The notes below the pieces were generated by a model. It was not told the DNA's origin, made no database searches, and worked only from the letters and a program-made list of their open reading frames with translations. Position numbers and translations under genes: made by a program. Of a stretch of DNA of 64,000 bases, positions 34,050 through 42,885 are shown piece by piece. Position 1 is the first letter of the stretch. Every line of letters starts with the position of its first letter. This DNA comes from Sphingorhabdus sp. EL138 (lineage in GTDB: Bacteria > Pseudomonadota > Alphaproteobacteria > Sphingomonadales > Sphingomonadaceae). The stretch spans positions 1 through 64,000 of the forward strand of contig NZ_CAMAYF010000006.1 of NCBI RefSeq assembly GCF_945862485.1, in the 5' to 3' direction.

Positions 34050-34715
34050 TTATTTGGGACCTTCAATGCCCGAAAAGTCCAGTTCAGCAGGCTTTTTTGC
34101 GGTGTCCGCTTTGCCATGATTTTCGATGATGGCGGCAATTTCCGACGCACGGCCGTCCTGCTTGGCATATTCGCGGGCAGAATATCCGGCGCGGCTGTCG
34201 GTTTTATCCGGGTTAGCACCTGCCTTTAACAAGGCCCGCACGGCATCTGTATTGCGGAGTTGGACGGCCAGAATAAGCGCCGTTTCACCTGCGCGATTGC
34301 TTTGGTCGACCTGCGCTTTTCTGCGGGTAAGCAGATCTATACCCTCCACATAGCCCAATTGCGTGGCGAGCATTAAAGGGGTTGTGCCTTTTTTGTCGGC
34401 CAAGTTCGGATTAGCACCCTTTTGCAGCAAATATCCGAGCCATGTCGCGTCACGGCGCTGAATCACGATATGCAAAGCGGTTTCACCAGACGTAATATCG
34501 CGGGTGTTGATGATGACCGAGCCTGGTTCTGCCAGAAACTTTTCGGCATCCTCACCTTTGCGATCTTTCACCGCTTTCAGGAAATTATAGCTGTCCGAAA
34601 ACTGCGCGATCGCAGCAGGCGCAACAACACCGCTGGTTACTGGCAAGATGAGTCCAGCCGCTGCGGCCAGAAAAAATGTCTTTTTCAACAGAATCTGTCC
34701 CATTTTTATGTCCAT
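34050..34715 (-). CDS. Exported ankyrin-repeat protein
   Basis: The protein has about 221 residues with a signal peptide (FFLAAAAGLILPVTSGVVAPAAIAQ). Four ankyrin repeats follow from about residue 75 to 200; the clearest are GETALHIVIQRRDATWLGYLLQKGANPN, GTTPLMLATQ and GETALILAVQLRNTDAVRALLKAGANPD. Ankyrin repeats bind other proteins, so it may be a periplasmic scaffold. The start at 34715 has AAGGA close by; an ATG four codons later (34703) is possible. It is divergent from the SCO gene. Confidence 0.8.
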   Translation of the reverse strand: MDIKMGQILLKKTFFLAAAAGLILPVTSGVVAPAAIAQFSDSYNFLKAVKDRKGEDAEKFLAEPGSVIINTRDITSGETALHIVIQRRDATWLGYLLQKGANPNLADKKGTTPLMLATQLGYVEGIDLLTRRKAQVDQSNRAGETALILAVQLRNTDAVRALLKAGANPDKTDSRAGYSAREYAKQDGRASEIAAIIENHGKADTAKKPAELDFSGIEGPK

Positions 34716-34744
34716 TATCCTTGATAACTGCGCTTTAGCAGACC

Positions 34745-35380
34745 ATGTCTGCCCTCGCTATGAACAAAACATCACTTTTTGCCTTATCCGCCCTTCTGCT
34801 CCTATCTGCATGCGATTCTGGCCCCGCGCAACTGCCGCTCAGCGAAGCGCCGCTGGCAGGAGCCACGATAGGTGGCGATTTTCTGCTGACGGATCAGGAT
34901 GACCAAAAGCGCAGTTTTAAGGAATTCGACGGTAAATATCGCATCGTCTATTTCGGTTATACTTATTGCCCCGACATCTGCACGCCCGATATGCAGAACC
35001 TCATGGCCGGCCTGAAATCTTTTGAGAAAAAATACCCTGATCTGGCAACCAAGGTCCAGCCGATTTTCATCACCGTCGATCCCGCGCGTGATACGCCTGC
35101 GGTGCTAAAGCAATTTGTCAGCGCCTTTCATCCGCGCGCTATTGGTCTGACCGGCACGGATACCGAAATTGCCGAAGCCGCCAAAAAATTCGCGATATAC
35201 TCCAGCCGGGTCGACGGCAGCGCACCGGAAAACTACCTGATGAGCCACAGTCAGACGCCCTATTTGATGGGGCCAAAGGGTAAACCATTGGCAATAATGC
35301 CAGCCGATATCCCCAATACCGACGCCAATGAAGGCGCGCCTGATCTGGTAGAGGCGGAACTGGCCAAATGGGTCCGTTGA
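34745..35380 (+). CDS. SCO1/SenC-family copper chaperone lipoprotein
   Basis: This thioredoxin-like membrane-anchored protein delivers copper to the CuA site of cytochrome oxidase or acts in redox control. It has 211 residues. The lipobox LLLLSAC ends at Cys23, and the copper ligands are Cys75 and Cys79 (CPDIC) with His168 (YLMSHS). GYTYCPDICTPDM and FITVDPARDTP are typical. A second ATG five codons in is a possible start. It is followed 1 base later by the YcgN-like gene. Confidence 0.9.
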   Translation: MSALAMNKTSLFALSALLLLSACDSGPAQLPLSEAPLAGATIGGDFLLTDQDDQKRSFKEFDGKYRIVYFGYTYCPDICTPDMQNLMAGLKSFEKKYPDLATKVQPIFITVDPARDTPAVLKQFVSAFHPRAIGLTGTDTEIAEAAKKFAIYSSRVDGSAPENYLMSHSQTPYLMGPKGKPLAIMPADIPNTDANEGAPDLVEAELAKWVR

Positions 35381-35381
35381 T

Positions 35382-35816
35382 GTGACCAATGTCCCTTTTT
35401 GGGAGGCGCCGATCGACAGCCTCGATCGCGCCCAATGGGAAGCCTTGTGCGACGGGTGCGGCAAATGTTGCCTCAACAAGGTCGAGGACGAAGATACCGG
35501 CCGCATCTACCCCACAAATGTCGCCTGCAAATTGCTTGACCTGCAAACCTGCCAATGTTCCGATTATCGCAGGCGAAGGGCCATTGTGCCGGAATGTCTC
35601 CGGCTCACGCCCAACAAAATCGATGATTATGTTTGGTTGCCGTCAACATGCGCTTATGTGCTCCGTGCGGCAGATAAGCCTCTACCAGAATGGCATTATT
35701 TGGTCAGCGGAGACCGCCAGACGATACATGATGCTGGCATGTCTGTGCAAAATAGGGCTATATCCGAACTGCATGCTGGACCGCTTGAAAACCATATTGT
35801 CGAAAAGCCTCTCTGA
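35382..35816 (+). CDS. YcgN-family cysteine cluster protein
   Basis: This 144-residue protein belongs to the UPF0260/YcgN family, with many Cys residues in a zinc- or iron-binding pattern: CDGCGKCCLNKVED, VACKLLDLQTCQCSDYRRR and VPECLRLTP, then a conserved WLPSTCAY. The exact function is unknown. It starts with GTG (35382) directly after the SCO gene, and its end overlaps the next gene by 44 bases in another frame, which suggests one transcript. Confidence 0.85.
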   Translation: MTNVPFWEAPIDSLDRAQWEALCDGCGKCCLNKVEDEDTGRIYPTNVACKLLDLQTCQCSDYRRRRAIVPECLRLTPNKIDDYVWLPSTCAYVLRAADKPLPEWHYLVSGDRQTIHDAGMSVQNRAISELHAGPLENHIVEKPL

Positions 35817-36507
35817 CCCCATTGTGGTAATCGAAGGCGAGCGCTTACCTGTGCGCATCCACCGGAACATCCGCGCAAAGCGCATTTCCATGCGTGCCGA
35901 TGCCATCAAACGCGAAATCCGGATTACGATGCCGCATTACACCCCCACCAATATCGCGCTCGATTTTGTCGACAAGAAACGGGAATGGATTGCCACCCGG
36001 CTGAATAGCGTGGCGGAGGCCGCCCCCATCGCCCCAGGCAGCGAAATTGCGGTCGAGGGCGAGGGCTATGTCATCGAATGGCGGGAGGAATGGCCGCGCA
36101 GCGTTCATTGTGGTGAGGGTAGATTGCGCCTTGGTGGTCCGGCAGCGTCGGTAGAAGCACGCATCCTGCGTTGGTTGAAAGCCGAAGCCCGCGCCACATT
36201 TACCAAGGAAATCGAGCATTATTGCGCCAAAGCAAATGCCCCCGTCCCGCGCCTGTCGCTTGGCGACCCGCGGAGCCGTTGGGGCAGTTGCTCAAGCCAT
36301 GGCACTATTTCCCTGAGCTGGCGGCTAATCATGGCCCCCGTCTATGTCCGCCGCTCCGTCATCGCGCATGAGGTCGCGCACATCCGCCATATGAACCATA
36401 GCGTCGATTTTTATGCGTGGCTTGACACGCTATACGAAGGCAACCGACAGGCGGCGAATCAATGGCTCAAAATGCATGGGACTGGGTTGCAGCGCGTCGG
36501 CAGATAG
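35773..36507 (+). CDS. YgjP-type M48-like zinc metallopeptidase
   Basis: The protein has 244 residues. The zinc-binding HEVAH is in VIAHEVAHIRHMNH near residue 200, with GDPRSRWGSCSSHGTISLSWRLIMAP before it, as in the YgjP/SprT-like family. The N-terminal part RIHRNIRAKRISMRADA is the usual beta-rich domain. The ATG at 35773 is taken because the family begins about here; the open frame upstream is an overlap with the YcgN gene. The substrate is unknown. The overlap of 44 bases suggests coupling. Confidence 0.85.
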   Translation: MLDRLKTILSKSLSDPIVVIEGERLPVRIHRNIRAKRISMRADAIKREIRITMPHYTPTNIALDFVDKKREWIATRLNSVAEAAPIAPGSEIAVEGEGYVIEWREEWPRSVHCGEGRLRLGGPAASVEARILRWLKAEARATFTKEIEHYCAKANAPVPRLSLGDPRSRWGSCSSHGTISLSWRLIMAPVYVRRSVIAHEVAHIRHMNHSVDFYAWLDTLYEGNRQAANQWLKMHGTGLQRVGR

Positions 36508-36564
36508 GAAGAACGCGAAAGCAGCGCCAGCTACCCAGCGCCGCCTTTCCATCGGTTTATAAAT

Positions 36565-37260
36565 TCAACCCTTAATACCGCTTCCCAACGCGCCATATTT
36601 CTTTTCAAAACCGGCAATGTCCCCTGCCGCAAGCAACTTGGCTTGGTCGATCCAATTGTCCCGTGTGATCCGACCGGCAAAGGCGCCCAGCTTCGTATCT
36701 ATGTCCGCCACGTCGGCGGCGGTCCAGCTGGCGACCTGCGCAAAGCTGGTTATACCTAGGCCCTTGAGCAGATTGTTGACCTTGGGGCCCAAGCCCTTGA
36801 TCAGCTCAAGATTTTCGGGGATTGATGGCGCTGGAGCTGGCTTTGCTGCCTTTGCCTTGGGTGCAGCTTGCGGTTTTGCTTTTTCGGCTTTGGCCTTGGG
36901 TGCCTTCTCTGCCTTTGCTGTTTCTACCTTTTCAGCTTTAGCTTTTGGCGCTTTTGGCGCTTTTGCCGCCTTTACCTTTTCAGGGACAGGCTTGGCCGCA
37001 GCTTTTGGCGTAGCGGTTTTGGGTGTGGCTGCCTTTTTCGTTGCAGCGGTCTTCGCCGGAGCTTTGGGTTTCTTCGACACTTGTGCCGTGGCTTTAGCAA
37101 CAGGCGCGGCTGGCGGTGCAGAAACAGCCGCAGGCGGCGACATTATGTCTTTAGGCGCGCTGTCCGTTTTCTTCTTCGCGCCGCCCAGCGGCAGCAGCAA
37201 CCACAATAAGATAGCAACGACAACAACCGCACCGATGATGACTGGCAAATAATTGGACAT
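36565..37260 (-). CDS. Membrane-anchored protein with Lys/Ala/Pro-rich linker and helix-hairpin-helix domain
   Basis: The protein has about 231 residues. A membrane segment lies at about 3-24 (YLPVIIGAVVVVAILLWLLL). From about 30 to 150 it is low-complexity, built of Lys, Ala, Pro and Thr with recurring KAPKAKAEK units. The C-terminal domain (about 155-231) starts PENLELIKGLGPKVNNLLKGLGITSFAQVASW, a helix-hairpin-helix of the type found in DNA-binding or ribosomal-associated proteins. The ATG at 37260 has GGGGGA upstream. The positively charged linker could bind DNA or RNA near the membrane; that is inference. Confidence 0.8.
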   Translation of the reverse strand: MSNYLPVIIGAVVVVAILLWLLLPLGGAKKKTDSAPKDIMSPPAAVSAPPAAPVAKATAQVSKKPKAPAKTAATKKAATPKTATPKAAAKPVPEKVKAAKAPKAPKAKAEKVETAKAEKAPKAKAEKAKPQAAPKAKAAKPAPAPSIPENLELIKGLGPKVNNLLKGLGITSFAQVASWTAADVADIDTKLGAFAGRITRDNWIDQAKLLAAGDIAGFEKKYGALGSGIKG

Positions 37261-37355
37261 TGTATTTCTCCCCCGAAAGCCCAAAAAACAAGACGTTCAA
37301 TTACGCCAAAATATGGCCGCGCGAAACTATGAATTCGCCGTATGAAAATTGGACG

Positions 37356-38636
37356 TTAATCCGTGCCGGATGCCGCTTCGCGCGCCACTTCGCGCCAACC
37401 GATGTCTCTGCGACAAAAACCGCCCGGGAAATCGATGCTGTCCACAGCGGCATAGGCAGTGGCTTGCGCATTCGTAACCGTATCGCCGGTGGCGGTAACA
37501 TTGAGCACGCGCCCACCGCTAGCGACCAATTGGCCGCCGACTTCAGCCGTGCCCGCATGGAATATCTTGGCGTCCTTCACATCCGAAAGGTTAATCAGAC
37601 CGCCTTTTTCCGGCAAAGCAGGATAGCCGTTTGCGGCCATCACAATTGTTAACGCCGCTTGGCGCGAAAACGCAGGAGCCTCGGCTTGCGCCAGCGTGCC
37701 TGTTGCAACCGCCAGCATCAACGCCGCCAGATCGCCTTCAAAACGCGTCATCAATACCTGACATTCGGGGTCACCAAAGCGAGCATTATATTCAATAAGC
37801 TTTGGCCCCTCCTCGGTGAGCATCAGTCCTGCAAACAGGACGCCGGAATAAGGCATGTTGTTGGCCGCCATATAAGCCACGGTCGGGCGAATGATGCGTT
37901 CCATGACTTGGGCCTGCAGTGCATCGGTCAGCACAAAGGCGGGCGAATATGCGCCCATTCCGCCGGTATTGGGCCCCGTATCGCCATCGCCCACGCGCTT
38001 ATGATCCTGCGCGGAGCCAAAGGCGACAACATCACGGCCATCGGTCAACGCGAAAAAGCTCGCTTCTTCGCCGGTCATAAATTCTTCGATTACGACAGAT
38101 GCGCCCGCGTCCCCAAAACCGCCGCCAAACATATCATCGATAGCGGCCTCCGCCTCAACGCGCGTTTCGGCAATGATGACGCCTTTGCCCGCGGCTAGGC
38201 CATCGGCCTTGATAACATAAGGGGCGTCGAACGCGTCGAGCCCAGCGATCGCCGATGCCTTGCTGTCATGCCGCGCATAGCCAGCGGTCGGAATGCCGGC
38301 GGCGGCGCACATATCTTTGGTAAAGCCTTTCGATCCTTCCAACTGCGCGGCTTTTTGGTTGGGGCCAAAGACCGGAATACCGGCATCGCGCAAGCTGTCG
38401 CCTAAGCCGCTGACCAATGGTGCTTCGGGTCCGACCACGACCAGTCCGATATCATGGCCCGCGCAAAAGGTGATGACCGCCACATGATCAGCAAAATTGA
38501 GATCCACCAACTCCGCGTCTTGCGCAATCCCGGGATTGCCCGGCGCCGCAAAGAGTGTATCGCAATTTGGCGATTGCGCGAGCTTCCACGCCAGCGCATG
38601 TTCGCGACCGCCCGAACCGATGAGCAAGATATTCAT
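37356..38636 (-). CDS. purD: Phosphoribosylamine-glycine ligase
   Basis: This enzyme makes GAR from phosphoribosylamine, glycine and ATP in purine synthesis. It has 426 residues with an ATP-grasp fold. The start [19 protein letters not shown] fixes the ATG at 38636. [26 protein letters not shown], the ATP loop [11 protein letters not shown] and [12 protein letters not shown] are all present. The C terminus carries the usual [11 protein letters not shown] domain. Its start codon overlaps the start codon of the divergent xseA by 2 bases. Confidence 0.95.
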   Translation of the reverse strand: MNILLIGSGGREHALAWKLAQSPNCDTLFAAPGNPGIAQDAELVDLNFADHVAVITFCAGHDIGLVVVGPEAPLVSGLGDSLRDAGIPVFGPNQKAAQLEGSKGFTKDMCAAAGIPTAGYARHDSKASAIAGLDAFDAPYVIKADGLAAGKGVIIAETRVEAEAAIDDMFGGGFGDAGASVVIEEFMTGEEASFFALTDGRDVVAFGSAQDHKRVGDGDTGPNTGGMGAYSPAFVLTDALQAQVMERIIRPTVAYMAANNMPYSGVLFAGLMLTEEGPKLIEYNARFGDPECQVLMTRFEGDLAALMLAVATGTLAQAEAPAFSRQAALTIVMAANGYPALPEKGGLINLSDVKDAKIFHAGTAEVGGQLVASGGRVLNVTATGDTVTNAQATAYAAVDSIDFPGGFCRRDIGWREVAREAASGTD

Positions 38637-40044
38637 GTCCGCAAATGACCCCTTTGAAACTGGCGACCCGCAAGTCGCTCGCCTGTTAGCCGAGGAGCGG
38701 CCCGGCGACAATGCCCAGGCGATGAGCGTGTCGGAACTGTCGATTGCCCTGAAACGCACCGTTGAGGATCGTTTCGGCCATGTCCGCGTGCGCGGGGAGA
38801 TTTCTGGGTTCAAGCGCGCGGCATCGGGGCATATCTATTTCTCCTTGAAAGATGATAATGCTCGGCTCGAAGCCGTGATGTGGAAAGGCGGCGCGGCTCG
38901 CCTGCCCTTCGCGCCGGAGGACGGGCTTGAGGTCGTCGCCACGGGTAAGCTCACCACTTATGCGGGGCGTTCCAATTATCAAATCGTCGTCGATAGCCTT
39001 GAAGTAGCGGGCGAAGGCGCGATGATGCTGTTGTTTGAAAAACTGAAGGCACGTCTCGCGGCAGAGGGGCTGTTTGCGCCGGAACGTAAGAAGAAACTGC
39101 CGGCGCTGCCCCGCACCATTGGGGTTGTTACGTCGCCTACGGGTGCAGTCATCCGCGACATTTTGCACCGGCTGGCCGACCGTTTCCCCACCCATGTCAT
39201 CGTCTGGCCCGTATTGGTGCAAGGCGAAGGATCGGCGGCACAGATTGCGCGGGCCGTAAACGGGTTTTCTGCCATGCCCCAAAATGGTCCGGCCACGCGC
39301 CCCGACCTTGTAATTGTCGCGCGCGGTGGCGGGTCCATTGAGGATCTATGGGCCTTTAACGATGAAGCCGTCGTCCGCGCGGTCGCCGATTGTACGATAC
39401 CGATTATCTCAGCAGTCGGGCATGAAACCGATACCACCTTGTGCGACTTTGCGGCGGATTTGCGGGCGCCAACACCGACCGCTGCCGCCGAAATCGCGGT
39501 TCCGGTACGCAACGACCTGTTGCAGCGCGTCGGACAATTGGGCCTGCGCATGGCGAATAGTGTGCGTAAGCATGTGGACCTAGCGGCGGAACGGCTTGAG
39601 GCGCAACGCCGTCTGATGCCGCGCCTGTCCGACCTTGCCGCGCCGCACCAGTTACGCACCGATGATCTGGCCGAACGCCTGCGCCAATCGCTACGCACAC
39701 GCGTCGGCAAGGCGGAAATTGCCTATTCGGGGCCCGCGATGATGTTGCACCCGCGCCTTTTAACCCGCCGTATCGAGCAAGGGCAGCAACGGTTGGATGC
39801 ACTTACCCGTCTTGCGGGTAGCCTGCATCCCGAAGCCCCGCTGAAGCGCGGTTTTGCCCGCGTGACGGATGCGGATGGCAAAACGATTATGTCGCGGGCC
39901 GCAGCGATAAAGGCGGGCGATGTGACCCTGCGGTTCGTTGATGGCGAAGTCGGCAGTGTTGTCGTTGGCGCTGCGCCACCGCGCTCAGTGACGCCCAAAC
40001 CCAACACACCAACGGTTAATCAAGGCAATCTGTTCGACGGCTGA
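38635..40044 (+). CDS. xseA: Exodeoxyribonuclease VII large subunit
   Basis: XseA forms, with several XseB subunits, an exonuclease that degrades single-stranded DNA to oligonucleotides. It has 469 residues. The N-terminal OB-fold (about 28-125: [26 protein letters not shown]) is followed by the catalytic domain with [29 protein letters not shown] and [17 protein letters not shown]. The ATG at 38635 matches the family N terminus. No xseB is adjacent. The gene is followed 44 bases later by the DUF2093 gene. Confidence 0.95.
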   Translation: MSANDPFETGDPQVARLLAEERPGDNAQAMSVSELSIALKRTVEDRFGHVRVRGEISGFKRAASGHIYFSLKDDNARLEAVMWKGGAARLPFAPEDGLEVVATGKLTTYAGRSNYQIVVDSLEVAGEGAMMLLFEKLKARLAAEGLFAPERKKKLPALPRTIGVVTSPTGAVIRDILHRLADRFPTHVIVWPVLVQGEGSAAQIARAVNGFSAMPQNGPATRPDLVIVARGGGSIEDLWAFNDEAVVRAVADCTIPIISAVGHETDTTLCDFAADLRAPTPTAAAEIAVPVRNDLLQRVGQLGLRMANSVRKHVDLAAERLEAQRRLMPRLSDLAAPHQLRTDDLAERLRQSLRTRVGKAEIAYSGPAMMLHPRLLTRRIEQGQQRLDALTRLAGSLHPEAPLKRGFARVTDADGKTIMSRAAAIKAGDVTLRFVDGEVGSVVVGAAPPRSVTPKPNTPTVNQGNLFDG

Positions 40045-40088
40045 CGCGACGCATTGCCCATTGCGCGTCAATGCGCCATAATGTGTTC

Positions 40089-40292
40089 ATGCTGATGTCT
40101 TCGAAAAACAAAGTCGCCCGCCTGCATTATTTGGCCAATAGCTTCCGTATACTCACCGCAGGCGACCATGTCGTATGCGCGGTCACTGGACAGGCCATTG
40201 CGTTGGATGAGCTGCGTTACTGGAGCGTTGTCAAGCAGGAGCCTTATGTAAGCGCAGAGGCATCCACCCGCGCGGCATTGGCCAAAGGCTGA
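40089..40292 (+). CDS. DUF2093 small protein
   Basis: This 67-residue protein belongs to the DUF2093 family, common after xseA in Alphaproteobacteria. The family core is clear: AKLHYLANSFR-like start (here ARLHYLANSFRIL), GDHVVCAVTGQAIALDELRYWSV. The function is unknown. The ATG at 40089 is used; others at 40071 and 40095 are possible, and none has a strong ribosome site. It probably shares the xseA transcript and is followed 4 bases later by the M23 peptidase gene. Confidence 0.75.
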   Translation: MLMSSKNKVARLHYLANSFRILTAGDHVVCAVTGQAIALDELRYWSVVKQEPYVSAEASTRAALAKG

Positions 40293-40296
40293 ATAC

Positions 40297-41163
40297 TTGC
40301 AGCGTACCAACTGGTTTTTGCGCGCGTTCATCACGACTTTCCTCAGTCTCGTCTGTGTTGCCTATCCGGTTTCTGGCCAACCGCAGGTCCCACCCCATAT
40401 TAGCCAAGCCGAGTTCTGGATGTCCGGCGCTGCTGTTCAAGGCGGCTTAATCATCGGCCGCGCGCCCGAGGGAACGCACAGCCTTTTTTTGGAAGACACG
40501 CCGATAGAACTTAGTCCCGACGGCTTCTTCCTGATCGGTTTTGATCGTGACGCCCCGATGCAGGCCAATTTGGTCGCGATGCGCGTCGATGGCAGCAAGA
40601 TGCAACACAACATCGCCGTCGCCCCGGGCAATTGGCGCATCGAAAATGTTGCCGCGAACATCACTGGCGGCGCGAAAAGCTCCGCCGAATTTCAGGCACG
40701 GCGTAGCACAGAGCTTGCGCAAATTGAGGCCGCACGCGCCGTCCGCAGTGATAGTGCAGGCTGGCGGCAAACATTCATCCGCCCCGTGCCGGGTCGCATA
40801 TCGGGGCTATTTGGCGCGCAGCGAATCTATAACGGCACGCCGGGCAGCTACCATAATGGCATGGACATCGCTGCGCCTTCGGGCCGGGATTACGTCGCCC
40901 CAGCCGACGGTGTCGTCACCCTGGCCGCCAATGATGCCTTCACTTTAGAAGGGCATTTGTTGATGATTGACCATGGCATGGGGTTGAACAGTGCTTTTTT
41001 GCATGCGTCCGAATTGCTGGTCAAAGAAGGCGATATTGTGCGGCAAGGCCAAGTTATTGGCCGGGTCGGTGCCACAGGCAGAGCCAGTGGGCCGCATTTA
41101 CACTGGGGTATGAAATGGAACAGTGCCCGGATTGATCCAAAGCTTTTGTTGCCAGCTGATTGA
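40297..41163 (+). CDS. M23-family metallopeptidase (LytM domain), exported
   Basis: The protein has 288 residues with a signal peptide (LRAFITTFLSLVCVAYPVSGQ). The C-terminal M23 domain has the zinc motif HNGMDIAAP (His and Asp ligands, about 188-196) and GPHLHWGMKW near 264-273. It is likely an endopeptidase of peptidoglycan or an activator of amidases. It starts with TTG (40297) after an AAAGG. The middle region (about 35-150) is unassigned but probably an N-terminal Ig-like domain. Confidence 0.88.
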   Translation: MQRTNWFLRAFITTFLSLVCVAYPVSGQPQVPPHISQAEFWMSGAAVQGGLIIGRAPEGTHSLFLEDTPIELSPDGFFLIGFDRDAPMQANLVAMRVDGSKMQHNIAVAPGNWRIENVAANITGGAKSSAEFQARRSTELAQIEAARAVRSDSAGWRQTFIRPVPGRISGLFGAQRIYNGTPGSYHNGMDIAAPSGRDYVAPADGVVTLAANDAFTLEGHLLMIDHGMGLNSAFLHASELLVKEGDIVRQGQVIGRVGATGRASGPHLHWGMKWNSARIDPKLLLPAD

Positions 41164-41193
41164 AGCGGCATGAACGATGGATCCGGAAACCGA

Positions 41194-41223
41194 AGAAAAC
41201 ACCCCGGCGGTTAGGCCGGGGTG
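41194..41223 (-). terminator. Intrinsic terminator downstream of phyR
   Basis: On the minus strand, CACCCCGGC and GCCGGGGTG (41200-41223) form a 9-base stem with a 6-base loop, followed by TTTTCTT (to 41193). On the plus strand no T-run follows, so it acts leftward. It lies about 120 bases past the phyR stop, within the 182-base gap between phyR and the convergent M23 gene. Confidence 0.7.
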
Positions 41224-41345
41224 CTAGGGTGCTGGTCTATAAGGGGAGGGCGACCAGCTGGCCAATATTTGCTTTTTCCCATATGTTGTCCTGGAAATAT
41301 CGTTTCCAAAAGCAAACTGCGGTTGCCAGACATTGTTCCCAAAAA

Positions 41346-42098
41346 TCATGCAGCTTTTGAATTTATGTCGACATCCCGGTGCATCAACAACGCCTGGCCA
41401 ATGGTGGCGATGACGGTCTCCGGTTCAAAAGGCTTGGTGATCAGATAGGTCGGTTCAGGGCGTTCGCCGGTAAGCAGGCGTTCCGGAAAGGCGGTAATGA
41501 AAATCACAGGCACCGTTTGTTCAGCCAATATGTCTTTCACCGCATCGATCCCGCTCGATCCGTCGGCAAGACTAATGTCCGCCAACACCAATTCCGGCCG
41601 TTCATCCCGCGCCTTTGCGACAGCTTCTGCCCGGGTGCGAACAATCGCAATTGTTTCATGGCCAAGGCTTTCCACAATCTGCTTGATATGCAGCGCGATA
41701 ATCGATTCATCTTCAATGATGAGCACGCGCGCTGACAGCGCATCTTGGATCGCGCTGCGTGCCGCCTGAACATGTTGGCGTACATCCTCTTGGCCCACGC
41801 CCAAAATGATGGCCGCATCTTCGACCGTAAAGCCTTCAACCGTGGCCAGCAGCAAACTCTGCCGGCGCTGCACGGGGAATTGGGCGATCACACCACTGCG
41901 ACCGCGCGATTCCAATGGCGCCATCATTTCGCTGTTCCAGATCCGGTGAAATGTTCTGAACAGTTCAGTTTTTGCTGGAGCGGTTTCATCCCATTCTTCG
42001 GGCGCTGCCAATAACGCCTCCAATGTTTCGCGCACGGCCGCGTCACCCAATGACTGTGACCCAGTCAATGCCCGTGCGTCTTGCTTGTCTATTCTCAT
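41346..42098 (-). CDS. phyR: PhyR, anti-anti-sigma response regulator of the general stress response
   Basis: PhyR binds the anti-sigma factor NepR when phosphorylated, freeing EcfG. It has 250 residues: a sigma-factor-like N-terminal domain (about 7-118, with HRIWNSEM and QRRQSLLLATVEGFTVEDAA) and a C-terminal receiver (about 124-245) with VLIIEDE, phosphoacceptor Asp174 (LADISLADG) and Lys222. The FITAFPERLLTG loop is that of PhyR. The ATG at 42098 has AAGGAGA 7 bases upstream; the frame is open further up but unlike the family. No nepR or ecfG gene is next to it. A candidate EcfG promoter lies upstream. Confidence 0.92.
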   Translation of the reverse strand: MRIDKQDARALTGSQSLGDAAVRETLEALLAAPEEWDETAPAKTELFRTFHRIWNSEMMAPLESRGRSGVIAQFPVQRRQSLLLATVEGFTVEDAAIILGVGQEDVRQHVQAARSAIQDALSARVLIIEDESIIALHIKQIVESLGHETIAIVRTRAEAVAKARDERPELVLADISLADGSSGIDAVKDILAEQTVPVIFITAFPERLLTGERPEPTYLITKPFEPETVIATIGQALLMHRDVDINSKAA

Positions 42099-42130
42099 GT
42101 AGCGTCTCCTTATGTGCACTGGACAAAGCT

Positions 42131-42155
42131 AACGCCTGAAGCGCGGCTTGGTTCA
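42131..42155 (-). promoter_or_regulatory. Candidate EcfG-type promoter of phyR
   Basis: The minus strand reads TGAAC, then 16 bases, then CGTT. The EcfG consensus is GGAAC-N16/17-CGTT, so it differs in one base. It ends 33 bases before the phyR start, as expected for autoregulation of the stress response. Spacing and sequence are seen; function is inferred. Confidence 0.5.
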
Positions 42156-42231
42156 ACCAGCGTGGAGCCGAAAAGTTACAGGCCGCATTAGCGCCCGTTC
42201 AGAAGAGGCTATTGACCACCTGCTGTGCGCC

Positions 42232-42262
42232 TACAAAAAAGGCCGGGGATGACCCGGCCTTT
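42232..42262 (-). terminator. Intrinsic terminator of the cytochrome c gene
   Basis: AAAGGCCGGG (42238-42247) and CCCGGCCTTT (42253-42262) form a 10-base stem with a 5-base loop. On the minus strand a T-run follows, giving a strong terminator 24 bases past the cytochrome c stop. It insulates the downstream phyR gene, which must have its own promoter. A short T-run on the plus strand may also allow rightward function. Confidence 0.8.
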
Positions 42263-42285
42263 GTGTTGTCTCGTAGAGTGAAAAA

Positions 42286-42777
42286 TTAATTAGGTGTTTC
42301 GAGATATGCGATCAGGTCTGCACGCTTTTGCGCATCTGGCAGACCCGCGTAGATCATCTTCGTCTGCGGAATGACGCGCTGTGGCTTTTCCAGAAACTGG
42401 AACAATTTTTCCTTGGTCCAAACAAAGCCGGCGCCCGCATTTGCCGCAGAATATGTATATCCCGGTACTGTTCCAGCCGTGCGTCCAATAATGTTATTCA
42501 AGGATGGACCAATTTTGTTCACGCCAGCGTCGGTCACATGGCACATACGGCATTGCGCGAATACCAGCTTGCCATTGACGGCATTGCCCGCGAAATTGGC
42601 CAATGTGGAACCATCAAGCGTGCTCATGTCAGTTGCAGCTGGGGGACCCGCAGGAGCAACTGGGGCCGATGCTTCTGCCTGCGCTGATGTATCAGCGTCG
42701 CCATCCGAACCACCTGAGCATGCGGCAAGCATTGCAGATAAAGCCAGCAGACCAGCTATTGCTTTTGTGTTGACCAT
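42286..42777 (-). CDS. Class I c-type cytochrome lipoprotein
   Basis: The protein has 163 residues. A lipoprotein signal ends at Cys20 (SAMLAAC), followed by an Asp/Ala/Pro-rich linker and a cytochrome c domain from about 60. Heme attachment is Cys76-x-x-Cys79-His80 (CRMCH) and the distal ligand is probably Met141 (QTKMIYAG). KIGPSLNNIIGR and GYTYSAANAG are typical of cytochrome c2-like electron carriers. It is likely a membrane-anchored periplasmic carrier feeding an oxidase such as the one encoded at the window's right end. It is a single gene with its own terminator. Confidence 0.9.
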   Translation of the reverse strand: MVNTKAIAGLLALSAMLAACSGGSDGDADTSAQAEASAPVAPAGPPAATDMSTLDGSTLANFAGNAVNGKLVFAQCRMCHVTDAGVNKIGPSLNNIIGRTAGTVPGYTYSAANAGAGFVWTKEKLFQFLEKPQRVIPQTKMIYAGLPDAQKRADLIAYLETPN

Positions 42778-42885
42778 AGATTCTCCTGTCGCCTCTTTAT
42801 TGGCCAGTTAGCCGATGTCTTACATACTCAACAAGTTTGAAAGTTTAGCCCACAACAACTCCCATGGAAAGGCCATTATGCAGAA

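Noticed and set aside
35389-35772. Long N-terminal extension of the YgjP-type protein
   Set aside because: It is the shadow of the YcgN gene in another frame; the family begins near 35773.
36868-37252. Long hydrophobic or Arg/Cys-rich frames opposite the helix-hairpin-helix gene
   Set aside because: They are antisense shadows of the Lys/Ala/Pro low-complexity linker.
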